Assembly: GCF_000315625.1 (NCBI RefSeq) | Contig: NW_005434616.1 | Location: forward strand, 247,972-311,971 | DNA length: 64,000 bases | Source: Guillardia theta CCMP2712 | Taxonomy: Eukaryota; Cryptophyceae; Pyrenomonadales; Geminigeraceae | Reading direction: 5' to 3' | Shown: piece after piece, positions 53,637-64,000 of the stretch | Numbering within the stretch: the stretch's first letter is position 1 | Layout: each line of letters begins with the position of its first letter | Notes under the pieces: generated by a model | The model's input: only the letters and a program-made list of their open reading frames with translations | Database searches by the model: none | What the model was told of the DNA's origin: nothing | Translations under genes and position numbers: made by a program

Positions 53637-56477
53637 TCAAGGTTTCAAATGAAGGAGAAAGGATCCGAAGAGTCCTGCAAAGATCGTGAATGTCTGAGGG
53701 ATACGGACGGCAGGGAGGCAAGGGGAGACGGAGGATAAAGAACGAAGGAGGAACAAGGGAAGGGGTTGATGGAAGGGAGGCCGAGAGGGAGGGATAGAAT
53801 GTAGTGGAGGGAGCGAAGGGAGTTGAGTGGAGGGAGTGGAGGGAGTGGAGGGAGTGGAGGGAGTTGAGTGGAGGGAGTGGAGGGAGTGGAGGGAGTGGAG
53901 GGAGGGAGTGGAGTGGAGGGAGTGGAGTGGAGGGAGTGGAGTGGAGGGAGTGGAGGGGCTCAAGCCATGAATCACCTTGAGGCCAAGTTTCTGCTGGGTG
54001 GAATGAGAGACTGCACCTGCGCCTCCGCCCATGCCTCCTCCCATTCCCATTCCTCCTCCCATCATGTTGCCTTGCATGCCCATGCCGCCTTGCATGCCCA
54101 TGCCTCCTCCCATGCCGCCTCCCATGCCCATGCCTCCCATTCCTCCTCCCATTCCCATGCCTCCTCCCATTCCCATGCCGCCTCCCATACCTCCTCCCAT
54201 CATGTTGCCTCCCATACCGCCTCCCATTCCCATGCCGCCTCCCATCATGTTGCCTCCCATGCCTCCTCCCATCATGTTGCCTCCTCCCATGCCCATTCCT
54301 CCGCCCATACCTCCTCCCATCATGTTGCCTTGCATTCCCATGCCTCCTCCCATCATGTTACCTTGCATGCCCATACCCATGCCTCCTCCCATGCCTCCTC
54401 CCATCATGTTGCCTTGCATGCCACCATGTCCGATCTTCGCCATAGTGTTCATGCTCATCTTGGGCCCATCGGACTGCGAGCTCTTCCCGGAGCCCAGCGA
54501 CAAGCTGTCGAGGTTCACAAGCGACGACAAGGCGTCCTTCGCGCCTGCAGGTTTACCGGCAGGAGGAGGCTGAACAACGTTTGGAGTGTTGGATCCCACG
54601 AAGTTGCCGAATCCGAAGTCTGAGTTCGACCCATTGCCCATGGAGGGAGCAGGAGCAGGGGCAGGAGCAGAGAAAACGTCGGAAAGGAGGTCTTGTGCAG
54701 ACTTGTGCTGGGCAGGAGCAGCGCCAGAAGAGAAAGGATCAGACCCACCGAAGGGATCGTTACTAAAGTTGCCGAAGGGCTCTGAGATGGCACTCAGTCC
54801 TAGTCTATCGCCTCTAACCGTTTTCCTACCTGTGCTGGCAGCCGTTGCAGTGGGCTGACTGCCGAAGGGATCGCTGCCGAAGTTCGCCCAGTCGTTCTGC
54901 TGAGGGGTCTCAACCTGCGATGCAAGAGCGAATTTCAGAAAGCAGTGCGGGAGGCATCATGGCAAGGTTGACCGTGCTTCTTGACTGGGTTGGTTTATGA
55001 TCAGGGACAACTGAACCTGAAATGCTCCTGTCAAGGGCAGACGGAAGCGTTCAGTCGGAATCAAAATGAACTACCGGAAAGGGGTGCAACTGGCTTATCC
55101 TCAACCTGCCATGTCCCATAAGAACCATCGAGGTTTGAGCAACGGCAGACAAGACCTTGGCGTTGCTCGGCTTGATGTTGATCTTGATCGCACCTCCTCC
55201 CGACGACTTGTTGGCAAACGGATCTTCTCCCCTGTTTCTCCGTCAGCGCTCTTACATCCGACAAGGTCCGGGCAACCAGTCGTCGTCGTCATCCTTCTTC
55301 TTGTTGTCAGAGAACGTCTCCTTCCTGGGAAGGATCCTCAGCGGACATGAGACCATAGTGCAGGCTTACTTCTCCGTGTCTCTCTTGGGTCGATCCCAAT
55401 CATCGTCATCGAACTTAGACGAGCTTCCGCCGGAGCTGGAACAGGACAGGGCAAGCATCACTACAACCCACGACAATCAGAGTTTCTGATGCCACACCGA
55501 TATTCCTCGCTGCTGAACCCCCCGCTCTTTTCATTGTGGAAGCTAATCAAGGATTGGGCTCAGTGACAAACCACCTCTCCAAGATTCCTTGCTCTTCACC
55601 GATCTCTGGCCCTGCGAGCCTTCTCTCTTTCCTCCGAGAGCCTTTCGTTGCTTCACAGGCAACCATCAGGTTCGAAGAGCGCATCTACCATCATCTCATA
55701 CCTTTGAAGGAGCTCGATCAGCTGCTTCGATTTCTCCCTCACGTTGATTCCCTAAGTGTCCAACGGAGTCAGCGAGCCAGCGGCAGCAGCTCCAGCAAGG
55801 TTTCAGACCTGGTCCTTGCCAGTGTTCTCTTCCGTGTACTCGAATCTCTTCAGCGGCTCCAACCTTGACGATGGTCAGCCAGTCGACAAGTTGCCAACGA
55901 GCATCGGCAAACCTCTCAACGTTGTCCCTGACATCCTCAACGAACCTCTTGGTTCCGTTCTTGACACAGTAGTCGAGCACGTTGAGCGCCTTGTACACCT
56001 GCAAGGATCTCGCTCAAAACTAGAGGTCTTCACAAGACTTCTTCACACCTTGCGCCAGTTCTGTGGTGGTTCTTTGAACCTTTCCCAAAGGACCTGAACA
56101 CATCCAAAGTTCACCCAGCGATTATCACACGCGAATAAGAACCTGCAGGATCAAACTTTTCTGCTGGGAATCACTTGTAGCAGCTGAAATCTCATGGAGC
56201 TGCAGGCAGGACCGAAGTTCAGCTCCATCTTCATCATCACGACACTCATCTCCTCTACCTGTGTTCCCGATGGTCCCCAAGCCTCGCTGCCTGAAGCGAT
56301 TGTCACAACATTTTCTGCGGCAATAGAAGCATGCGGAAAGTACTTGTTGCTTCCATGACTTTGGCTTCAATTTCACTTACGTTCAAGACAACTACAAATA
56401 TGATAAGAATCCAGAGAGCAAAACAAGAGCTTAAAGGAGATACCGTTTCTTCCCTTTTTGAAGAGATCCTTCCCCAT
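53637..56477 (-). CDS. Epsin-type ENTH-domain endocytic adaptor with Gly/Met-rich tail
   Basis: The start at 56477 reads MGKDLFKKGRN. Following exons give SEIEAKVMEATS, LHEISAATSDSQQKSLILQ, VLWERFKEPPQNWRK, VYKALNVLDYCVKNGTKRFV, FEYTEENTGKDQ and GINVREKSKQLIELLQ, which is the ENTH domain that binds phosphoinositides and bends membranes. All these junctions keep phase. The tail has DPF-type clathrin/AP-2 binding motifs (GGEDPFANKSSG, GSDPFGSQP, NDPFGGSDPFSSG). It then has ~130 residues of MGGGMG and GNMMGG repeats (54360-54010). Endocytosis or Golgi-endosome coat assembly is the expected role. The frame finally enters a GGAGTG minisatellite (53820-53955), where translation becomes PSTPLHSLHS repeats, so the true C-terminus is probably near 53960 or spliced. 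Confidence 0.92.
53820..53955. repeat. GGAGTGGAGG minisatellite at the 3' end of the epsin gene
   Basis: Irregular tandem GGAGTGGAG and GAGTTGAGT units. It is a likely 3' UTR or intron, although the epsin frame stays open through it. Confidence 0.88.
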
Positions 56478-59217
56478 AGCAAACGCCTTAAGCGCGATAC
56501 CATTGAGGTCTGAAGATTCCATTTTTGGATACTGTTCTGAAATTTCGCAATGTTCAGATCAAGATCACTTGCTGTCCTTCGACGACTGTCTAACTAGAAA
56601 CCACAAAACACAAAACAGTCCACTTCTTCGAAACTCGAATTGCATTTCTTGCAAGCATAATCCTCTCACAGACTGTCTTTCATACTCTCCTCCTATCGTC
56701 TCTGTCCCTTATGGCGCTCATCGTCCGCCATTCCTCCCTCCCGCAGGTACTGGCCTGTTCCCACTAGCCATCACACCCATTTCTCGCTTACGTCATGTTC
56801 ACCGATGCCATTATGTGCGAAACCAAATCGCCCTGCTCCTTCTGAAATCGTTCCTTTCATCGCTATCAATGCATTGACATCCCTTCTTTTGCCCCCTTCT
56901 CTCCTCCTCCTACTCCTCCTCCTCCTCGTCGTCGTCGTCCTCCTCCTCCTCGCATGCGTTTTCCCCAGCCATCCCTTGCCAGCCATGCCGGGTGCCAGGG
57001 GGTAGTGAATGAAGTTAGGGTCCTTCAGAAACTGGTAGGGTCATTGTTAACTGGGGGTGGGTACTTTGACATGGACTTAACAATTCAGGTGGTAGGGGTG
57101 ACGACTTGTCGTTCAATCACCGGTGTATATGAGCTTCAATATGTAGCGAATGAAGGGGTAATAAATGGTTAGAGGTGGTCATAGATGTTGTAGCCTAGTG
57201 TTATCCACGGTGGGTGATCAAAATATGAGGTAGGGGTATTTCCATGCAGTCCAAAATCCAAGAAGGTGGGTCTTGGTCTGCATGTGTTCTACAAGAGGGG
57301 TACTCTATATCACCCCTTGTATGATGTACCCCTATCCACCTAGGGACCCACGGGGCCAGCCCTCGGGTATCACCCCACCCATGTCACCAAGAAAATCAAT
57401 CACAAACCCAACCCGTACATCGAATGTTGGGAGATGGCTGGACCCCATTTGATTGACCAGTACCCCGAGAACTACTATACTACCCTGTCAATTATGCACA
57501 AATTTCAGATAAAATAAGGGGTGACATTGATAACCCACCCCTTAGAAGTACTCCTCAAGATCCCTTCCACCCCTACATGCTCAGTGTACCATGCCAACAT
57601 CAACTTTCTACCACCCATGTAACCCAACTGCATGTACCCCTGGTCCTGTGGTGAATTTCAACCCACCACATGGGGAGTACATTGGCTAAACAGACCGGTG
57701 GTCACAAGCTGGACTTCTGGCAGTGGGGTAGGGGTGTCAAGTGGAGGCGTAGCCTCTTCCCCAACCTGGGGAATCCAGGGGTGGGGTGGGGTAAGAACAT
57801 GGGAAAATACAGGGTGGGGGTGATATCAAGGGGTAGGATATACACAGGTCAGGTAGGGGTAGTATTTGAAAGCCCTCATCCCCAACCAGCATCACTTCTT
57901 TAGCCCTCATCCTGGCCCTCATCCCCTACACAACATGTCTCTAAACTGAACCATAACTAACTAATCTCACCACTGCCTTGCCGGCTAGCTCAACACAACA
58001 ATAACATGAAAGAGGAGAAGATGATAGCAAGATGATAACAAGATGACAAACAATCAAAAAAAGATGATAACAAGCTCATAACAAGATCATAACAAGATCA
58101 TAACAAGCTCATAACAAGCTCATAACAATATGATGAAGTTAGATATTGAACACTTTAATGGACCAATCTAGTCTGACTGGGAATGGTATAGCATGCCGAC
58201 TATAGCGAACGATGCACATGAAAGACCATCAAAATCTCTACATCTGACTGAATGACCAGGTCATTCGCCTCCTCCTGGTGTGCGTGGACCAAACGGGACA
58301 AGAAAGGATGGTACTTCCAGCTACTGACGCAATCTACGTGGCAGGCAGGAAGGACGGGGTGGTAATCTAGTTTGACGATGGTAACAGGTTACGGATTTTA
58401 TGTTCCCTCGTGGAACCGTGCGGAGGGAGCGAATGTAAAGAAGCAGGGCGAGGGACAGGATAGGGCGGAGAAGGTGCAGCAAGTGCTATCCCTTCCTGCC
58501 ATCCCTTCCTGCCATCCCTTCCTGCCGTCCTTTCCCTGGTCGACCCGATTCTGGCAGGAGAAAAGTAGAAGCACCACGAGTAGGAGGCGTCCGATGATAG
58601 CACCTTCGTGGGTAAGAGAATTCTTTGCGTGCACAATCTGTCTTTGCTGCTCTTAATGTTCTCGTCGTCTTGCGTTCAATCTGGCTAAATTTTCACAATC
58701 ATCGCATGCACTTCCCTCTCTCCCTCCTCCCCCTTCCCCTCCCCCTCTCCCTCTCCCCCCCTCCCTCTCCCTTTCCCTCTCCTCTCCGTCTCCCTTCCCT
58801 CTCCATCTCCCTGCATTGATGGGTTGACTTGTTTTGCAGGCCATGGGAGGAAGACGCTCAGGGCCGAGTGGCGTGGTGAGGAGATTTGACCCCAGCAACA
58901 GCCCAGCTGAACATGACGGCAGGGCTGTCCATGTTGTGGGGTCCCGTCGCATGAGGACACATGGCGAGCGGAGATGTCAAACTTGAGTGCTCTGAGGCCG
59001 TGAAATGAGGCGGTTGACGTGAGGGAGGAGAGAGGACCAAGGGGTGCAAGACAGGGACGAGGCAGTTGAGAGGAGGAGGGGGAGGCGAGAGGAGGAGGAG
59101 GAAGTGAGGGATCAGGCGAGAGGAGGACGAGCGAGGGGTGAACGGCCGAGCTCCACGTCTCAGCGAACTTGTGAAGCGTCAGCAGCGGTGTAACGATAGG
59201 AGGAGAGAGGAGAGATT
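56478..59217. other. Long intergenic region with punctuated tracts and AACAAG repeats
   Basis: 56500-57000 shows nothing convincing. 57000-57290 is G-run punctuated (TAGGGGTGACG, GAGGTAGGGGTATT) and 57300-57660 is C-run punctuated (ATCACCCCTTG, TACCCCTATCCACC). 57720-57880 is again G-rich, so the bias flips twice. 58050-58135 has ATAACAAGCTC/ATAACAAGATC tandem units of 11-12 bases. 58380-59217 has CT-rich and GGA-rich parts and open frames on both strands without domains; distal exons of the minus-strand gene at 59218-62559 may extend into it. Confidence 0.5.
57000..57900. repeat. GGGGTA/TACCCC punctuated tract with two strand-bias switches
   Basis: G-runs on + (57000-57290), then C-runs on + (57300-57660), then G-runs again (57720-57880). 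No coding potential. Confidence 0.6.
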
Positions 59218-61722
59218 CATTCTGATAATAACATGGTGCTGGACGTCGAAGTGACATTACTGATGTGAAGCTGAACGTGAGCAGGGCAGCAGCTTGCAAG
59301 CTGTTGGGTCCTCTGTCCCATCCTCCTCAGTGACTCCCTCCCTGCTGGCTCCGCCCGTCATGCTCCTGCAGATGGAGAGGAGGCTGAGGCAGATCGCATC
59401 CTCTGCCTCCTTGCTAGATGACGGCTCCCCCAGCGAGCTCCTTGCCTTCTCGTACCCCTGGGAGAACCTGAGGACACAGAACTCCTCCCTCCTCCTCCTC
59501 ACTGTTGCCCACATGCTCGTCATCACCACCCACACTGTCATTCCCTTCCTCGTTTCCGTCCCGAACCCTGTTTGGTTCCTCCACCATTTCCTCTCATGAC
59601 TGCTCCCTCTCCCCCTCTTTCGTGTTCCTCCTCCCTTCTTACCTCGGTGCAGACCATCACGAGGATCAGGGCATGGGCAGCGCTCTGCTGCTGGTGAGAG
59701 AGTTGGTTTGAGGTCAGCTCTTTGAGCAACCGCTGCAGCAGTTGCGTTGAGTCCCTCTCCTTTCTCCCCTCGATCCTCCTCCTCCTCCTCCTCCTCCTCC
59801 TCCTCCTCCTCCTCCTCCTCCTCCTCCTCCTCCTGCTTCCTCTTTCCCTTCCTCTTTCCCCTCCTCCTTTATCTCTCGCTCACCTGAGCCAGAGGGAGGA
59901 CGAGAGTGGAATTTCCGCATCCCCAGGACTTGCTATGCAGTCAGAAATGGACTCGTTCAAGCAAGAGCAAGAGAAACAAGGAGAGTGAAGGAGGAGGGGG
60001 TGGTTGGTAGAGGGGGGGAGGAAAAGCAAGCAGGGAAGCAGCTGAAGGAGAGAATGCTACAGCAAGCAGGAATGAAGATGGGGGGGGCAGCAAGTTCGGG
60101 CGCGAGGGTGGGAGAGAGGAGTCATGGATCACCCGGACAAGAGATTCTACGAGGATGAGCGAGACTTCAAGGTCCATCTGATGAAAGTTTCTCTGCAGAG
60201 ATGTCAAAGTTTGGCGCGGAGGAGAAGGAAGGTCTCAACGTTGACAAGCTCAAGCCAGAGGACGTCGGAGACTCTGCGGAATCTCTTTGACTTGTAGAGG
60301 AGCTTGCAGAGACGCTGAGAGGACAACCGTCAGCAACAGTGACGTGGACGTTTGAGAATGACGTGGACCAGAGCAGGAGAAAGCAAGCAAGTGATGAAGA
60401 TGATCTACCTCCTTGACCAATGTGTTATGCTGGTTCATGGCATAGAGTTCTTCCAGCTTGTCAACAGCCTTGTTGAATGGAGTCAAAGGAAAGGAAGCAA
60501 CCAAGGGAGCAGCCCCACCATGTCTTCCTCCCCGTTCTTCTCAAGGATCATCGCAGCGTTCCAAAGTTTCTTGCAACTCCAAACTCAAAACAGGCTCCAA
60601 CCTCCTCACACTCTGAACCACCTGCTGTAAGACTTGGGCCGGGAGGTGCCGCGCCTCCGCCTCCAGGACATCCAGGACTCTCCCGCCCGACTGGGGGTCT
60701 CCTGCCTGAGAGAGGATGAGAGGAGAGCAAGTGGCAGCAAGACAAGCAAGGGCTCACTTGCAAGAGCAAGTCCGCGGCTGAGAACCTCGAGCTATCAAGC
60801 AGCTCGCCCATGACAGCTTGAAAGTTCCTCAGGACGGAGGAGCGATCGCTGCATGCCCCGCTCAACTCCGCACTCCTCCTTCCACATGTCATGTCCGCAC
60901 CTGTCGAGCAGGGAGGCGGAGGCAGCAAGGGAGTCCCTCACGTCAAGGGCCTGTGGGAGGGGCAAGCTTGAGAGACGGAGGGATCAGGACACACGACCAG
61001 ACCATCGAGAAAAGAACTTGTTTCTTCATGTCAGCGCCCTGCTGTTAGACAGCCAGTCAGCAGGGAGCAAGCACCGAGGAAGCGCATGCCTCGGACATTC
61101 CTGCCTTGTGGAGGAGGAGGAGGAGTTTGGCAAAAGCTGCGGGTCTGCATACAGCTCTTCAGAATCAGGGGCAGTCAGACTAGGAGTACTTGTTCGGGCT
61201 ATGGTCGATTGCTCGTTTGTAACAGATGTTTGCAACCCAAAAGTCTTGTTTCGACGTTGCGAGATCTCCCATCAACAGCATTCGCATGTACACGTTTTCT
61301 TCCAAACTTTCATGCTCTTCCAAATGATTGATGACGGTCCTGAGAAGGGAAAGGATTGGTTGATAAAAACTGCTTCTTGTTATCATTTGGAAACACCTTA
61401 TCTTTACCAGCGATCTCTTCCTGCTGCTTGTCCTGACGGAAAAGAACGCAAAGAAAAGATTCCCGACATCGATTGTGACGTTAGCCGCTGTCGTAGAGTT
61501 TGCATTTGCAGGAAAACCTGAGGAGGAAAGTCAAATGGAGGGAGAAACGACGACAAAAAACACGAGTAAGACAAAGAATGCAGACAAGGACGAGGACGAG
61601 GACAAGGACAAGGACAAGGACGAGGACAAGGACAAGGACAAGGACGAGGGCGAGGGCGAGGGCGAGGACGAGGGCGAGGACGAGGACGAGGACGAGGATG
61701 AGGGCGAGGGCGAGGGCGAGGG

Positions 61723-61800
<78 letters not shown>

Positions 61801-62559
61801 AGAGGACGACGGAGGAGGACGAGGAGAAAAGATGCAAAGAACACATTGACCTCTACCTTCCAACTGGCTCTTCCCTTGACATGCTGCGAAGTCTCCCACG
61901 TACTTCACGTCCAGCTCCAGCTCAGCAGGGTGGATTCTGTCAACGCTCATGGAGATGGAGTAGCTGGAAGTCGACTTGGAGGAGGAGACGTCGAGGACAG
62001 GGACGGCAAGGACGACTGGCGTCGCCTGTGGCAGCACATAGGTGACGGCACCCTCCTCCACCAGAGAGCTTCGGAGGATGAAGGAAACCTGGTAGGCTCC
62101 GCGCTCAGTGGCCAGGATGGTGAGGTAGAGCATCCTGCTCTGGAAGAGGTCGAGGCGGCAGGGGTCCGTTACAAGATCGGCAACACCAACTGCGTCCTCA
62201 CATCGGCACATGGAGCTGCTGGGGTCGGTGACGGAACTGTCTTGGTTCAGCAGTGCTGTGAAGGGGGCAGCCGCTGGGGACCGGACCTGTACCACGAGGT
62301 ACGAGTATCTCCCCAGCATGAGGGCAGGGTGCGCGTTCCCTGGGTGCGTGTGCCTGTAGAGGCTGTGGATGTCCACTTGCTGCCTGCACGGTGCTCCTCC
62401 TCCCTCACATTCGAGGCTCTGATAAGCCTCCAGGTGCTCGGTGCCTTCAACTGCCTCCCCGAAGGGAGTGGAGCAGCGAGCATATGAAGCAAGGAGGAGG
62501 AGGAGGAGGAGAGAGCGGAAGATGTTACCGCCACGGCGCGAGCCAGCGACATGCTCCAT
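59218..62559 (-). CDS. Large secreted protein with helical repeats, unknown function (possibly REJ-like)
   Basis: The start at 62559 gives a signal peptide (IFRSLLLLLLLASYARC) and ~230 residues with six or more Cys, including YLVVQVRSP and ERGAYQVSFILRSS, which resemble small beta-sandwich secretory domains. An intron filled with a GAGGAC repeat follows (61588-61806 on +). Then come many exons of helical sequence: ANVTIDVGNLFFAFFSVR, NVYMRMLLMGDLATSKQDFW, FAKLLLLLHKAGMSEACASS, QALDVRDSLAASASLLDR, FQAVMGELLDSSRFSAADLL, VLDVLEAEARHLPAQVLQQV, KAVDKLEELYAMNQHNTLV, MDLEVSLILVESLVRVIHD, TQLLQRLLKELTSNQLSHQ and EDAICLSLLSICRSMTGG. The spacing of helices is reminiscent of REJ modules of polycystins, but I cannot confirm that. 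The 3' end is uncertain; a stop at 59218-59220 is one option. Confidence 0.6.
59778..59833. repeat. CTC trinucleotide repeat
   Basis: About 19 CTC copies in an intron of the large secreted-protein gene. Confidence 0.93.
61588..61806. repeat. GAGGAC/GAGGGC hexanucleotide repeat in an intron
   Basis: About 36 hexamers (GACGAG, GACAAG, GGCGAG variants) in the first intron of the secreted-protein gene. Charged repeat frames through it are artefacts. Confidence 0.93.
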
Positions 62560-62657
62560 GCCCGCTAGCTCGCAAGTCTCATCCTTTCCCGCCTCCCGTT
62601 GCGCCCCGCTGCCATGGGAAGAGCCCCCGACACTGAGGCAGGCTCGAGGAAATTTAC
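62560..62657. promoter_or_regulatory. Short divergent promoter region
   Basis: Only 98 bases separate the minus-strand start at 62559 and the first in-frame plus-strand ATG at 62658 (or ~260 bases if the plus gene starts at 62820). No TATA box is visible. Confidence 0.4.
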
Positions 62658-63693
62658 ATGGCCAAGGATGTCGGGTTGACCATGCGAGGAGGAGGAGGAG
62701 GAGGAGGAGGAGGAGAGGCAGGCGAGGGGGCAGGAGGATCGACGGGGTGGAGAGGTGAGCAGGGATCAGAGAGGAGGCAGCATGACGGCTATGGCGAGCC
62801 GGATGAAGCGCAGGAGAAGATGACATGGGAGGATAGAGTATGGTTCCCAATCTTCACCTCTGTGTTCTTCGGCATGTTCTTCTATGCAGGAGTGAAGAAC
62901 GTCCACTGGAGGACGATGGTGGTGGAGAGGAGGATGTTCGTGAAGGATCTATCCCGCGGCTGGTTCCTTGGGCTCCCTCAAGACCTCTCTGACCCTCAGT
63001 GGAAGACCCTGCGCAAGTTCTTTCCTCTGCTGTTCTCCCTGCTCGTGGGACACGTGCTGGCGTCAAAACTTGCTCGGACGACCTTCTGCAAGGGGAGCAG
63101 CAAGAGTTTGAGCAACTTCCATGCAGCCGTCAACTTGATCTTCGTTATCATCCTACATGGTTTCAAGATCTGCCTTCTTTCACCCTCCTCCTCGTTCCTC
63201 GTTCCTTCCTCCTTCCTCCTTCCTCCTTCCTCCTTCCTCCTTCCTCCTTCCTCCTTCCTCCTTCCTCCTTCCTCCTTACCCATCCTTCCTTACTCATCTT
63301 TCCCTCCTACACCCTCCTCCGTTTTCTTCCTCCCTCCTCCCTCCTGACTCATCCCTCCCTCCTGCTCCCTCCTCCTTGCTCCTTGCTCCCCTCTACTCCC
63401 TCCCTCCCTTCCTCTCTGACACCTCGAAGGACCCAAGGTCGTGTGGCCCCTGCTGACCAACATCACCGTCTTTCTGATCGGCCAGCATTTCCGAGGCTCC
63501 ATTATGAATCCTGTGCTGCCCCAACCTGTCGCGGAATCTTAACTTGACTGCTTCTCAGGTGCTGACGTGGCTGGTCTGCCTGCTAGTTCTCTTCAGCTCC
63601 GACTACTACGGAGGGTTCGAGACTGTCAGGTTGGCTCCGATGTTCGGCTCCCTGCTCAGTTTCTGGGACGATTTCTCGGGCCTTTACAGGTAA
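62658..63693 (+). CDS. MBOAT-like membrane protein, apparently truncated
   Basis: Exons 62658-63159, 63430-63512 and 63559-63693 give 239 residues, with all junctions in phase. The start may instead be Met at 62820 (MTWEDRVWFPIFTSVFFGMF), because the first 54 codons run through a GGA repeat. Hydrophobic segments are FPIFTSVFFGMFFYAGV, FFPLLFSLLVGHVLA, AAVNLIFVIILHGP, LLTNITVFLIGQHF and VLTWLVCLLVLFSS. The text LSDPQWKTLRKFFPLL and YYGGFETVRLAP ... SFWDDFSGLYR resembles the N-terminal half of HHAT/Gup1-type MBOAT acyltransferases, where an invariant catalytic His lies further on. Here a TAA follows GLYR immediately, so the catalytic half is absent. The gene stops three bases before the stop of the convergent gene. 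Confidence 0.7.
63160..63429 (+). other. 270-base intron with TTCCTCC repeats in the MBOAT-like gene
   Basis: GTTTCAAG...GAAG. It contains a TTCCTCC array (63205-63280). Splicing joins IILHG to PKVVWPLL in phase 1. Confidence 0.75.
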
Positions 63694-63696
63694 TGG

Positions 63697-64000
63697 TTAC
63701 CCTCTTGTCGTCGTGAGCGCCTGTTGGCCAATCACCAGTTGCTTCTCCGACGTTTGCTGGTTCATCATCATCCGGTTATAGGCGGCAACTTTCCAAGTGT
63801 TGCCGGTGGTGATGTAAGCGTTCCAAACCTGAAGAAACGAGTCAGGTGGAAGAGAGCAGAACCGCCGAGGTGCCTCCACCTTTCTCAGGGTCGTCAAGGT
63901 CAGTCTCTCCCTCGTTCATCTCGTCCACTTCCTTCCAGAACGTGGGGTGTTCCTCCCGCCAGTCAGGCAGCACCAGGCCTCTGTTTTCGTCTCTCTTCTG
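63697..64000 (-). CDS. C-terminal end of an unknown gene (cut by window edge)
   Basis: Exons 64000-63863 and 63828-63697 flank a 34-base intron and are joined in phase. The visible part is hydrophilic: RDENRGLVLPDWREEHPTFW, KEVDEMNEGETDLDDPE, then VWNAYITTGNTWKVAAYNRM and EKQLVIGQQALTTTRG with a stop at 63697. I do not recognise a family from this fragment. The earlier donor next to LRK would break phase, which is why the donor at 63862 was chosen. Confidence 0.65.

Noticed and set aside
53868-54623. His/Ser-rich and Pro/Met-rich plus-strand proteins of 251 and 180 codons
   Set aside because: Antisense shadows of the epsin Gly/Met repeat.
61475-62045. Asp/Glu/Lys and Arg/Thr repeat proteins on the plus strand
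   Set aside because: Produced by the hexanucleotide repeat in an intron of the minus-strand secreted-protein gene.
61846-62487. 213-codon plus-strand frame
   Set aside because: Antisense to the signal-peptide exon of the secreted protein; no domain of its own.

Overview
The window is eukaryotic nuclear DNA, most likely from a cryptophyte alga of the Guillardia theta type. This is inferred from several features together: short spliceosomal introns in almost every gene, N-terminal presequences of the signal-plus-transit kind used for complex plastids (ascorbate peroxidase, and an unknown protein at 48139-50069), plant-type regulators (two RWP-RK proteins), protist-type genes (a single-domain cation channel with a PH domain, an alpha-kinase-like protein), and intergenic DNA full of simple repeats. 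No rRNA, tRNA, CRISPR array, insertion sequence or prokaryotic operon was seen. Three runs of exactly 100 N (13228-13327, 41895-41994, 52923-53022) are assembly gaps, each inside or beside low-complexity sequence.

Exons were read by eye from GT...AG boundaries, reading-frame continuity and family motifs. Layout: degenerate DHHC acyltransferase (+, 272-1357); plastid ascorbate peroxidase (-, 1419-2513); RWP-RK factor 1 (+, 4898-5438) converging on a Rieske protein (-, 5618-6716); GT8 glycosyltransferase (+, 7058-9077); PH-domain cation channel (-, 10025-12223); a small helical protein (+, 13735-14100) and an unknown gene (-, 14170-15304); Dot1-like methyltransferase (+, 15896-17360); a many-exon right-handed beta-helix protein (-, 17553-21972) divergent from an aldo/keto reductase (+, 22216-23532); a Fringe-like glycosyltransferase (-, 23739-26370) just downstream of, or fused to, a secreted protein (-, 26518-28857); a 153-residue unknown (+, 29278-29836); RWP-RK factor 2 with a polyglutamine tail (-, 30102-30803); an LRR-WD40 protein (+, 32050-35795); an AT-hook protein (-, 35848-37472); an ammonium transporter (-, 40199-45425); an alpha-kinase-like/PDZ protein (+, 46316-48019); a putative plastid protein (-, 48139-50069); a DPFCG methyltransferase (+, 50461-53536); an epsin-type ENTH protein (-, 53637-56477); a large secreted helical protein (-, 59218-62559); a short MBOAT-like protein (+, 62658-63693); and the end of an unknown gene (-, 63697-64000).

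The genes form no obvious pathway. Several belong to the secretory and glycan system (GT8, Fringe-like, beta-helix, epsin, MBOAT, DHHC), others to the plastid (ascorbate peroxidase, possibly Rieske and the 48139-50069 protein) or to nitrogen biology (ammonium transporter; RWP-RK proteins are nitrogen or gamete regulators in green plants). Between genes lie two recurrent non-coding landscapes: strand-biased tracts punctuated by GGGGTA/TACCCC runs, and very GC-rich GGCCCGGGC islands. They often sit side by side and look like one composite intergenic module repeated through the window.
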